Assembly: GCA_021014325.1 (NCBI GenBank)
Contig: CM037463.1
Span: 1,488,001 to 1,552,000 of the forward strand
Source of the DNA: Plazaster borealis
Lineage: Eukaryota > Echinodermata > Asteroidea > Forcipulatida > Labidiasteridae
Length of the DNA stretch: 64,000 bases
Direction of reading: 5' to 3'
The translations under genes were made by a program, and so were the position numbers. Shown one piece after another: positions 44,401-51,543 of this stretch. The notes under the pieces were generated by a model. It made no database searches. It was not told the DNA's origin and saw nothing but the letters and a program-made list of their open reading frames with translations. Position 1 is the stretch's first letter, and each line of letters starts with the position of its first letter.

Positions 44401-47210
44401 GGACACAAGTGTCACGACTGGGATTCCAACCCACACTCTGCTGATCAGAAACACCACAGCTTGAGTTCGGTATTCTTATCCGCTCGGGGTGTCGTGGCCG
44501 AGCGGTCTAGGGCGGTGAACTCAAGTTCTGTAAATTACAGATTATGGGTTCGAATCATGGCCTGGTCAGTCACGACACTTGTGTCCTTGAGCAAGGCACT
44601 TTATCATAATTGCTTCTCTCCACCAAGGAGTACAATTGGGTACCGGTGAGAACTGGGAGTAACCTGCGATGGACTGGCAGCCTGTCCATGGGGAATAGAA
44701 ATATTCTAAGTTGTTTACTGCCAAGGAAACCGGACATAAACACCGGCCTGATGAGCCATATTGGCTTGGGACAGACTTACTATTTTTTTTACTTATATAT
44801 TGGTTTTTGTCAACGTACTGCTGATTTATAGGCAAAATTATAAAGAAACATACAATAATAGTCACATGTGAAAGTTTAAGAATACAGTTTCTATTTGCTG
44901 TGGTAACAACAACAAACTGTCATGGTATTTTCACAAGAACGTTGAATCCATCAACGTTTAGTGAGGTGACAGCAGTAATATCAACCGCATATCTGGTAGC
45001 AACATTCACAAACGTGGAAGTGTCGTGGCCGAGCGGTTAAGAGCACCGAATTCAAACTCTGGTGTTTCTGATCAGCAGAGTGTGGGTTCGAATCCCCAGC
45101 CGTGACACTTGTGTCCTTAAGCAAGACACTTAACCATTGCTTCGTCCTTCGGATGGGACGTAAAGCCGTTGGTCCCGTGTATTGTGTAATGCACGTAAAA
45201 GAACCCAGTGCACTTATCGAAAAGAGAAGGGGTTCGCCCCGGTGTTCCTGGTTGTGGCTGCTGAATGCGCCGTAGCACCTTGTAAAAAACATTATAAGGT
45301 GCTACATAATTGGGTCTCATAATTCATAACTTCAATAACCCATCTTTCTGTTTAAAAAGTATATACTAAGCGCCTTGAGTACCTTGTTTGGTAGATACGT
45401 GCGCTATATAAGACTTCGATATTATTATATTAAACGGACACCAACCCTAAGAAATCTGAGAAATTATGAAACATTCCTCATATTCAAATGTTTTTGGGTG
45501 AAAAATTATCCAAACCATATTACTTTGAAGGGAATACTTTCTCAAAATAGTTTATACTATCAACAGCTGCAGTGCTTCTTAAGTAAGTTTTTATGGTCAT
45601 TCATTTTTGGAGTAGTTACCAATCTTTGACCCTACCTTTAAATTTACTTTTAATTTAAGTGATGAGGAGTGCCATTGCACTCGCACTCATTCCAAATGAT
45701 GGTCTACATTGACCTTTGATAGACAATTATCAGCAGAAGAAGGTTACCTTATCTTTGTCAATAATGATTCGTGCCACATCCCCAAACTTTGAGAAATAGT
45801 CTCCAAGCTGTAGTTCCCCATTTATCCGACTTAATCCTCCAACAAAGATGCTTCTTTGAGTCTGTTGCTGACGGCTGTCTTGGAGACTAACCAGTCTTTG
45901 ATGTTTCTTCCCTTTCAAGTGGTCTTCAACAGCTTTCTCTGAGATGGGAAAACGAGACAGCACATTTTGTTTATGGTATTTAAAACTCGTTAAAGAAGTA
46001 TCATGTGTTGGGACTTCCATTGCCTCTCCAGGGCTCGAATTTTTGGGGAAAATCCACAAGACTGCAGGGCTTGTTGTTCAAAAATTTTACTGGACCAGAA
46101 TTTATTTTACAGTACCAGAATCAAAACGAAGTTAAACAAGCACTTATAGAAGATATCTGTCATTTGTACTATGCATAATTGTACTTCGATACTCAACAGA
46201 ATTGAAATATATTTATCAGATTCATAGTCAACCTTTTTTCACAAAGAATTTACACTATGGGTTATTTTATTCAATTGAAAAACAAAACACCACCGGGCTT
46301 GTACCATCGTTTACCGGCCAAATGGGAAAATCACAGGCCTTGGGCTGCGGTCAAGTGTTATTTTCGATCCCTGCTCTCTTTAATCTTAGTAAAAAGTTCT
46401 TGAATTTTAAGAAAAGCAGAATGACCAAGATATGGCAAAAGAGGCCTCTTTAATAGGCAGACATTGTTGCATTGTGAGGCAAGATTGTAATTTATGGTTA
46501 TTTTCATTTTCACCAGCTGCAGTAAACTGTCAATTTACCATTTTAAATCCTAAAAAGAAAAGATATTAAGATATATAGGGAGACTGCCAAGATAGGGGTC
46601 GTTTGCTAAGTTGGTAGAGCACCGACACCTACAGGTTCAAAATCCACTCAAGTAAGTTTGTCTTTGTTCACCCTCAAATTTGTTCTTATTCACCCACTCA
46701 GTTTCCCCTTTGGTTTATTTCTGGATATTTAAAGAAACAGTCACATCCCTTTAAGGTGATCCCCTAACAATGCTGCTTCCCAGGTTGTATCATTAACTGG
46801 GCCTGATCCCTGGCTATACAGCAGTATACACTTGTACTTCTGATTGAAAGGATATCAACAAAATAGGGAGAGCCCAAAGATAGGGCTCGTTAGCTCAGTT
46901 GGTAGAGCGACTGCATGTAGGCCTAAGCCTGGTGGTTGCAGGTTCAAATCCGGCTCTGGTCAATTTGTCTTTGTTCAAAATTGGTTTATAAATGTTTATG
47001 TATATGGGGGCAAATAGAACAAAATTGTACATTGTCTGCAGGAGCTAATACCCCTCTTTAGGTTCCACATTTAAGTCTTCGATGTGACAGGTCAAATAAG
47101 CATGGCTTAATTTTCACTAGACTTTTTTCCTAACCTGATGTGATTTTTATGTCACAAAGTTGACAATGAAAATTCCTTCCTCGGACTTTGATCAGGTCAG
47201 ATTTCTCCAT
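34000..47210 (-). CDS. TUT1: TUT1 / Star-PAP: U6 snRNA uridylyltransferase and nuclear poly(A) polymerase, complete
   Basis: Eight coding exons on the minus strand: 47210-47135, 45938-45748, 41683-41426, 40693-40442, 39476-39271, 37887-37658, 36845-36780, 35414-34000. All junctions are GT-AG and phases join without a frame break, giving 897 aa (human TUT1 is about 874). Domain order matches the family: C2H2 finger (C16, C19, H32, H38), RRM (about 55-127), nucleotidyltransferase core with FGSSINGFG and Asp233/Asp235 plus Asp322, PAP-associated region, then a charged C-terminal part with basic clusters. In animals this enzyme oligo-uridylates U6 snRNA and polyadenylates selected mRNAs in the nucleus. 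Start ATG 47210 is chosen because it precedes the finger; an in-frame ATG at 47282 would add 24 residues. Introns are packed with SINEs and MITEs, but none breaks an exon. Confidence 0.93.
35665..36041. mobile_element. TTAA-type MITE, group B copy 4
   Basis: In TUT1 intron 7. The right end AAACGTGTTCAGTGCC keeps TTAA (36042-36045); the left end (GGGAGGGTATACCTTTGGTT) is eroded. The central palindrome is altered to AGGCATGAAGCCT. Confidence 0.8.
36217..36325. repeat. 109-bp imperfect palindrome
   Basis: Arms TACAATGAAGCAGAATATAA and TTATATTCTGCTGTATTGTC with an inner CTGGACTGTTC / GAACAGTCCAG stem. It lies between TUT1 exons 7 and 8. Possibly a small MITE; no second copy noticed. Confidence 0.65.
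36780..36845 (-). CDS. TUT1: TUT1 exon 7 (66 bp)
   Basis: Short linker exon (DGQDSVFSQDTSFSASESTETQ). Acceptor TTATCTGTTTCAG, donor CAAG|GTTGTA. Placed by phase and by position between the NYALTL and PAP-associated segments. Confidence 0.75.
37658..37887 (-). CDS. TUT1: TUT1 exon 6 (palm/central domain)
   Basis: VRPLVFTVRRWAKLC and RLTNYALTLMVLFYLQ, the helical central domain with the NYALTLM motif of non-canonical poly(A) polymerases. The donor GGTG|GTGAGG sets phase 1. Confidence 0.92.
38651..38781. mobile_element. GTGCAAGTCTCG palindromic MITE, uninterrupted copy
   Basis: Arms GTGCAAGTCTCGTGCGTATT and the inverse ending CGCACGAGACTTGCAC, with inner GGGACC/GGTCCC. Contains CCCGTTAAAGCGG, the empty TTAA that is occupied by a group B MITE in the 15860-16340 copy. 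Confidence 0.9.
38930..39232 (-). mobile_element. tRNA-derived SINE, body type 2
   Basis: Minus strand: GTGTCGTGGCCAAGC head, GGGTTCGAGTCCCGGTCATG B-box, then a body with GTAACCTGCGATGGACTGGC, CAGGGGGAATAGAAATATTC and CATATTGGCTCGGGACAGAC. Sits in TUT1 intron 5. Paired family member at 44485-44790. Confidence 0.85.
39271..39476 (-). CDS. TUT1: TUT1 exon 5 (third catalytic Asp)
   Basis: Contains VVKFTHKTSGLQCDVSMNNR with the third Asp (322). The acceptor CTTCACTGCAG is 34 bp from a MITE at 39510. The Pro/Ser-rich insertion seen here in mammals is nearly absent. Phase 2 out. Confidence 0.92.
39510..39631. mobile_element. GTATTTTTGAC / GAGGGCG palindromic MITE, copy 2
   Basis: TGTATTTTTTACCACATGAG at one end and CATGCAGTCAAAAATACA at the other. 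In TUT1 intron 4, close to exon 5. Confidence 0.75.
39736..39851. mobile_element. GGTGACACCATGTG palindromic MITE
   Basis: GGTGACACCATGTG..GAGTAGTGGTG and the inverse CACCACTACTCAG..CATGGTGTCACC pair over about 40 bp. Immediately followed by a SINE head at 39852. Confidence 0.8.
39852..40150 (+). mobile_element. tRNA-derived SINE, body type 3
   Basis: Head ATGGCCGAGTGGTCTAG, B-box GGGTTCGAATCCCAGTCATG, then a body containing GTGCATTCTGCTCTACCAGC and AGTTGATTTGGGTCTACAGC. Same body at 42832-43056 and 59602-59890, both reversed. Confidence 0.85.
40222..40415. mobile_element. Palindromic MITE P copy 4
   Basis: GGGCCCAATTCCATAGAGCT to AGCTCTATGAAATTGGGCCC. In TUT1 intron 4, 27 bp from exon 4's donor. 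Confidence 0.9.
40442..40693 (-). CDS. TUT1: TUT1 exon 4 (catalytic core)
   Basis: Carries FGSSINGFGVQGCDLDIHL: the Gly-Ser helix and the first two metal-binding Asp residues (233, 235). Donor GAA|GTAAGT. A palindromic MITE (40222-40415) begins 27 bp beyond the donor. Confidence 0.93.
41038..41290 (-). mobile_element. tRNA-derived SINE, body type 1 (5' portion)
   Basis: Minus strand: GTGTCGTGGCCGAGCAGTTT head, GGGTTCGAGTCCCGGTTGTG, then GGGACATTGGGCCATAAGTC and ACGTAAAAGAACAC of the body. The tail is lost. In TUT1 intron 3. Confidence 0.8.
41426..41683 (-). CDS. TUT1: TUT1 exon 3 (RRM end and linker)
   Basis: Begins AHYAIVEFAN, the RNP1-like strand of the RRM, followed by a Gly/Lys-rich linker and KELYQALAKEES. 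Acceptor GATAG, donor TCT|GTGAGT. Confidence 0.92.
41804..42373. mobile_element. Foldback element in TUT1 intron 2
   Basis: Arms of about 180 bp (41804-41983 and 42189-42373) are near-perfect inverse copies, including GTGAATTTACAAGTA, TGCCAGTTTGAC and CCTGACCCCCTTAATTGCCT. They are separated by a 205-bp loop. No transposase. The target duplication could not be read with confidence. Confidence 0.8.
42832..43056 (-). mobile_element. tRNA-derived SINE, body type 3 (head missing)
   Basis: Body with TGATTTGGGTCGATAGCCCA and GTGCATTCTGCTCTACCAGC on the minus strand. The tRNA half is cut off where a truncated group B MITE begins. Confidence 0.8.
43057..43290. mobile_element. TTAA-type MITE, group B copy 5 (truncated both ends)
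   Basis: Starts at AAGCAACGGAGAGCTG and ends at TTGTTATTTTATATTC, keeping the full central palindrome AACTTCTTGCAAGAAGTT. Both terminal repeats are gone. Confidence 0.8.
43291..44087. other. No recognisable gene
   Basis: TUT1 intron 2 sequence, more GC-rich near 43380-43560 with clustered CGCGC words and a CCTATTGGTGG box at about 43320. A 101-residue open frame (43383-43688, +) has no domain. Confidence 0.4.
44088..44484 (-). mobile_element. tRNA-derived SINE, body type 1 (full length)
   Basis: Minus strand from head CCGAGCGGATAAGAATACCG through B-box GGGTTGGAATCCCAGTCGTG, body GGGACGTTAAGCCGTAGG and GGGGTTCGCCCCGG, to tail GCGCTATATAAGAAGCC and an ATT run. Head-to-head with the next SINE. 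Confidence 0.88.
44485..44790 (+). mobile_element. tRNA-derived SINE, body type 2
   Basis: GGTGTCGTGGCCGAGCGGTC head with an unusual insertion between the boxes, B-box GGGTTCGAATCATGG, body GTAACCTGCGATGGACTGGC and CATATTGGCTTGGGACAGAC. Confidence 0.88.
44799..45647. mobile_element. TTAA-type MITE, group D, interrupted by a SINE
   Basis: Homologous to 55977-56415. The left part (TATTGGTTTTTGTCAACGTA) lacks its terminal repeat; the right end TGACCCTACCT keeps TTAA (45648-45651). A type 1 SINE occupies 45015-45431. Confidence 0.85.
45015..45431 (+). mobile_element. tRNA-derived SINE, body type 1 (full length, nested)
   Basis: Head GTGTCGTGGCCGAGCGGTTA, B-box GGGTTCGAATCCCCAGCCG, body GATGGGACGTAAAGCCGTTG, ACGTAAAAGAACCCAG and GGGGTTCGCCCCGG, tail TGCGCTATATAAGACTTCGA with a short ATT run. 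AAACG flanks both sides (45010-45014 and 45432-45436). The best reference copy in the window. Confidence 0.9.
45748..45938 (-). CDS. TUT1: TUT1 exon 2 (finger end and RRM start)
   Basis: Completes the finger as C-x2-C-x12-H-x5-H (HLKGKKH) and starts the RRM with RSIFVGGLSRINGE..FGDV. Acceptor CCCATCTCAG, donor AAG|GTAACC, phase 0 out. Confidence 0.92.
46029..46373. mobile_element. CAGGGCTCGAA MITE, long form
   Basis: Ends CAGGGCTCGAATTTT and TTTTCGATCCCTG. In TUT1 intron 1, 90 bp from exon 2. A short relative is at 53017-53149. Confidence 0.6.
46578..46672 (+). mobile_element. tRNA-like SINE T, degraded copy
   Basis: GGGTCGTTTGCTAAGTTGGTAG with A-box remnants, a shortened anticodon half and GGTTCAAAATCC, then TTTGTCTTTGTTCA. 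Flanks match the two other T copies (TAGGGAGAC upstream). Confidence 0.65.
46780..46990 (+). mobile_element. tRNA-like SINE T, copy 2
   Basis: tRNA-like core 46883-46962: A-box TAGCTCAGTTGGTAGAGCG, B-box GGTTCAAATCC. The middle is too long to fold as a normal anticodon arm. Conserved leader AAATAGGGAGAGC and trailer AATTTGTCTTTGTTCA show it is a dispersed repeat, not a single-copy tRNA gene. Confidence 0.7.
47135..47210 (-). CDS. TUT1: TUT1 exon 1
   Basis: Codes for MEKSDLIKV.. and the first two zinc ligands (CQLC). Ends in phase 1 at TCAG|GTTAGG. Confidence 0.85.
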
Positions 47211-47510
47211 CGATAAATAGTTACCTCCAACTATGACTGTCTGTAAATGAACCAAAAAATTACCAATGATTAATTCTTTCATTTTGACATCTATTTTTTT
47301 TTTAACAGGCCTTCCTTTAAATAATTTTTAATGTTTTTATAAAAGAGCGAAATTCTCAACAAATCAGAACTACTTTGACAGCTCTGTCTTCAAGAGAGGA
47401 TCGTGACCACATTCCTGACAAAGGTAGCGTACCCAACTATGGAAAATCTTGTGCACAGTTTTGCCGAGTGAGCTGCGGCATAATCTGTAGAATGTGCCCA
47501 ACATGCAGAT

Positions 47511-47521
47511 CCCACAATGCA
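47511..47521 (+). promoter_or_regulatory. ZNF143/THAP11-like site near TUT1
   Basis: CCCACAATGCA, about 300 bp upstream of the TUT1 ATG. Resembles the core of the SBS motif (TTCCCAGAATGCA). Motif match only. Confidence 0.35.
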
Positions 47522-48028
47522 TCAGAGAGGCACAGTGACCTGTTTGAACGAAGTTCGAAAGAAATACGAAGGTACCTGTTGCATGATTTTGGTCAAAAAA
47601 TCATCGATCTGGAACACAGAAAATTGTCGTTTCTAGTTCAATCAAAAGCCTGGTATTTTATCTTTGACATGTTGAAAAGACATAACTAGTGATTTCTCAG
47701 CTATTTTATATTGTCATTTTAGTCATTAAGACAATTTTTAGAAGTGGATGTAAAAAAACCCCCCACATATATAGCAAATCGAAGAATTAAGGGATGACAC
47801 AAACATTTGCCTGGCCGGGGTGCTACTAATTCTATAGATATACGTCAAAGTCAAAATTTCAAAAAGAGGCGTACCGCACCCCAGCCTAGTTAAAACTAGG
47901 CCTATCATCAATGCCTATCGACTATTTCCCTCGGCCCCACCAGCCTCATCCAAGACTGCTTGGATGGGCTGATGAGCTTGTAGGCCGATGGTAGAAGTGT
48001 GTATAAATTCTTGTTTAGGATGCAGTGA

Positions 48029-48048
48029 TGCATGATGGGAACTGCAGT
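48029..48048 (-). promoter_or_regulatory. ZNF143/THAP11-like site, long form
   Basis: Minus strand ACTGCAGTTCCCATCATGCA, close to the extended SBS form ACTACAATTCCCAGAATGCA (16 of 20 by eye). Confidence 0.4.
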
Positions 48049-48175
48049 TGGCCTAATGAGCACAATCACATGTACACACACGATATGATAAAGCATGGAG
48101 GCTCCATGGATAATAAATAAAACAATCTTTTTAAAATAAAAAAAGAGCTAAGTAAAAAAAAGGTATAACTTAGAG

Positions 48176-48690
48176 TAGCCCCATAAATTGGGCCAATCCA
48201 CTTCGTAAATCGTATCCTTGGCCCCAGCACCAGTGCAATCCTATTTCTTTGCCCGCTGTAATTTGTTTAATCCGGGTCGTTCTCAAAACTTACTGATCGA
48301 ACGCTACTGCATTCCCGACTGGTGGAATTTGTTGCAAAAACACCACACTTTTTTGGGAAAAATCAAATGCTTTTTCGAGTCACGACCTGCGAGTATGCAT
48401 TTTTGTTCACGTATTAACAACTTGCTCAAAAAAACATACTTTGTCGGTTCCCTTAACAACTTTACAACAAGGATACAATCAACTGCTACGATATATTTGG
48501 GACCAGACTGATTTACTCAGCGCTCATTTATGACATCTCTTTGCGCAGACGGGCGTGAGATTACAAGTACATGTACATTACATGTTATTATTTTACAAAA
48601 CCTTGATTGCGCTCGGCGCGCTTAGTAAATCGGATTGCATTGGTGCTGGGGCCAAGGATACAAAGTGGATTGGCCTAATTTATAGGGCTA
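48176..48690. mobile_element. DNA element with about 65-bp terminal inverted repeats
   Basis: Arms run from TAGCCCCATAAATTGGGCC through GTATCCTTGGCCCCAGCACC to GTGCAATCC, with the inverse at 48620-48690 ending TATAGGGCTA. The interior open frame (98 aa) is not recognised. Target duplication unclear. Confidence 0.75.
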
Positions 48691-48750
48691 AACTTGGAAG
48701 AATGTTGCGATCTATAACTTCCAGCCCCTTTAAATTTAAAATAGTGCCAA

Positions 48751-49824
48751 TGTTGGGCGCAATCTTTGAAGATGGCCTTTTTTAAAATTCGCGCGGTGTG
48801 TCATTTTTTTACTGCGCGAACTTTGTTTCCTTGCATGATTTTAAAATTTGCGCAGGGTAGCTCTGGCGCAAATTTTGAACACCGCGCGATCTTTGCTCGT
48901 TCAACCGTATCGTCACCACATGTCGTGAAATTATAAGCTGCATGAAGAAAATGTACCTCCATAGTTTAAAAGGGTAGGTTCATAGTAGCATTATGCTGGA
49001 TCTTTACTTATGGCTGAAGTAATTTTTTTTGTTCAAAAACATGGAGAATGTTGAAAAAACAGGGTTGCCCACGAACTGTAAGTTCATAAATCCTTTTGAC
49101 AAAAGGATGCTGGTATACATTGGGGCGGAACATACATTACATTATTTCCTTCCTCCATGAAGATGGCGATGGTAGATTCCGTGTGTACAACTGTACGTGC
49201 ATGCTGCACCCGCACCCCACTAAATAAACTCCCACAACGTACAGTGCAAAATGCTAAATATCCTTTATTTCAGTTGCCATCCAAAATACCTCAAGTTGGA
49301 AGTCAACAACCCCCGGTCACAATTGGGAAATTGTTTTACACTTTCCCCCTTTTAATTGGGCTCCTGTCTTATTTTTTTATTATATTTATAGAATATTTTG
49401 AGGGCCTACAAAATATTAATGAGTCCGACGCTCTGTTTTCTCCCCATTTAATATCCTCTCCCCTTTTTGTTGTCTTATGGTCAAGCTTGTTGTCGAATCT
49501 GATCGGTAAATTCCCTTGCAAAACTCATCAAAGACTTCCTCCATAATTATTTGCAGTAGCCGCTTGTCTGACGCCGGGGTACCGTGTCTGACGACAGCTG
49601 ACGACAGCTGACGACGGACGCGATGTGATGAAAAACTGCGTCAGGGTGCTTGTCCTGAAGGAAATTGTTTATGCAAACCGTGTAGTTCGTGTCAATTTTG
49701 TGTCCCAGCCGCGCAATTTTTATTTGGGTGGGCAAACTTCAGTTCAAAAATCGCGCACGCGCAAATTTTAAAATTGGCTTGCGCGAATTTTAAAAAAGGC
49801 CATCTTCAAAGATTGCGCCCAACA
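48751..49824 (-). mobile_element. 1.08-kb DNA element, copy 2 (inverted)
   Basis: Reverse-complement copy of 23046-24126 with the same TGTTGGGCGCAATCTTTGAA termini, flanked by CCAA on both sides (48747-48750 and 49825-49828). The conserved internal frame (49157-49546, +; MVDSVCTTVRACCTRTPLNK..) is longer here than in copy 1. No transposase motif recognised. Confidence 0.85.
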
Positions 49825-49835
49825 CCAATATATAA

Positions 49836-49870
49836 GCTGGACTCCCTCCAAGCGGATCCAGGAGTCCAGC
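49836..49870. repeat. Perfect 10-bp stem hairpin
   Basis: GCTGGACTCC / GGAGTCCAGC separated by 15 bp. Just outside the 1.08-kb element. Confidence 0.7.
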
Positions 49871-50007
49871 GTTAAATTGGCACTATTAAGCTTAGGTGAA
49901 CTGGTATACTAGTATAACTACTATTTACATGTATTACAAAATTAGGTCTAGGGAAATTGTCCAATGCGCATGTACGGGACGTCAGCACAACCTATGGCCC
50001 AAGCATG

Positions 50008-50863
50008 GAGGGTACCGGTCAACTCGGTCCGAGGTGAACTCGGTCCGAGTTAGCCCCATTAATAGTGCCAAATTCTCTGGACTTCCTCCGATCCTTGGCC
50101 CTACCCCCACGTACCTCCAGGAGGTGACATTTGTTTTCGAAAAGAAAGTCACGTTTTTATGCCGAGATTTTTTCCCCAGTTGTCACTTATTATAGCTCAT
50201 TTGTGGACAGCACATTAATTCGAAAAAGAGCTTGCTCGTTTTGGTGTAATTTGTGAAGAAAATCGGCGGCGTTACTGACACGGTTTGACTGCCCGGCATC
50301 CGCGATTTTGCTAATGCGCTATGGTCTTGGTGCAAGACGTTTCTCGTTTACCTTTCACGCACAGTGCAGCCGACGACCCGCTCATTCAACTCGCCAATAG
50401 CGCGCGGGGGGCGGTTCGTGGGCTAAAGTCAGGTGTTCGTGGCGCGCGCTATTGGCGAGTTTAATGAGCGGGTCGCCGGCGCTGCGTGTGCGAAAGGTAA
50501 AACGAGAAACCTTGCACCCAAGACCATAGCGCATTATTAAAAATCGCTATGCCGGGCAGTCAAACCGCCGTCAGAGCCGCCGATTCTTTTCACAAACCAC
50601 AATAACGAGTAAGCTCTTTTTTTCAAATGTAATGTGCTGTCAAATGAGCTATAATAAGTGACAACTGGGGAAAAAAAAAAAAAAACAAATGTGGGCTGGG
50701 GGCCAAGGCGTAGGGGAAAGGATCGAGAGAGAATTTGGCACTATTAATGGGGCTAGGTCCGAGTCAACTTGGTCTGAAGTCAACTCGGTCCGAAGTCATC
50801 TCGTTCCAAAGTCAACTCAGTATAAAGTCAACTCGGTCCGAAGTCAACTCGGTCTGAAAAATT
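50008..50863. repeat. 16-bp tandem repeat, split by a foldback element
   Basis: Degenerate units of GTCAACTCGGTCCGAA lie on both sides (50008-50050 and 50756-50863). The foldback element at 50051-50755 is inserted inside one unit. Some units drift to CTCGTTCCAA or CTCAGTATAA. Confidence 0.85.
50051..50755. mobile_element. 705-bp foldback (long-TIR) element with 9-bp duplication
   Basis: Almost the whole element is two inverted arms of about 330-340 bp: TAGCCCCATTAATAGTGCC at the left, GGCACTATTAATGGGGCTA at the right. The small central loop is GC-rich. GGTCCGAGT flanks both sides (50042-50050 and 50756-50764). Structure and duplication size fit foldback/Mutator-like elements. Non-coding. Confidence 0.9.
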
Positions 50864-51327
50864 AAATAAAGTGTAGTTGACGGGGAGGTGGCGGATCAAG
50901 TTCGTGTTCCTAGAATTTGTGTCATGATTTTCAAAAGTGGTAAAAATGGAGCAAATCTGGTATTGGTAACTAGCTCAGTAGCTGTCGAAATTGTACGTGT
51001 TGGACCAGATTGCCGTTTGCCTTCGAGCTTGGCTCGTAACCCTCCGGCTTCGCCGTCGGGAGGAGGGTTACGTTATAGCAATGACTAATGGATGGACTGA
51101 CTGAGTCTCAAGTCAATGAATGATCTCTGTGAAACACAATTTATTTCGTAATAAAGTCAACACTAAACTACAGAACATATTAAATTATTAATATACAAAC
51201 AACAATATCCGGCCTTCCTACGTACCTACTGAGCTACTCTGTTGTACTTGTGAAGTGTACTGTGCTGTGCATGCTGAGCCAAAAAAGTTCACACACACGA
51301 TCGCAAGGAGGCTGACATATTGTATCC

Positions 51328-51338
51328 CAGAATGCATC
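51328..51338 (+). promoter_or_regulatory. ZNF143/THAP11-like site near NEMP1
   Basis: CCCAGAATGCA within TATCCCAGAATGCATCTC, 115 bp before the NEMP1 ATG. Exact match to the SBS core; functional use is inferred. Confidence 0.45.
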
Positions 51339-51452
51339 TCTTCAATCTAACAAAATAACGTGTAGTTGCGTTTCAGGCGAAACGCCTGTAAAATAACAGA
51401 ACAAATTTTGACATCAAATACAAGGTGTAATATTGATGAATCTTTCTCCATC

Positions 51453-51543
51453 ATGGCGGTCAAGGCGGCGAGTTTGAATTTAGTTGTGGTCAATATTCTT
51501 CTTCTCTTTAGCCTTTTCGAAGTTGGAGGAGCATATGCAGCAA
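51453..51543 (+). CDS. NEMP1: NEMP1 exon 1 (signal peptide)
   Basis: 30 codons plus one base. Hydrophobic core NLVVVNILLLFSLFEV. The donor GCAA|GTAATT leaves phase 1. Confidence 0.85.

Larger units (their letters stand above)
47211..51452. promoter_or_regulatory. Divergent TUT1-NEMP1 intergenic region
   Basis: 4.2 kb between the two start codons. Besides the transposable elements listed separately it holds three ZNF143/THAP11-like motifs. A 104-residue open frame at 47375-47689 (+) and another at 48218-48511 (inside a TIR element) carry no known domain. The true 5' UTRs cannot be delimited by sequence alone. Confidence 0.5.

Noticed and set aside
46883..46962. Functional tRNA gene
   Set aside because: A and B boxes are present, but the middle does not fold and the same leader and trailer occur at two other loci, so it is a SINE.
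49157..49546. Host gene exon encoding 129 residues
   Set aside because: The frame lies wholly inside the transposon and is broken in the other copy at 23.5 kb; no family recognised.
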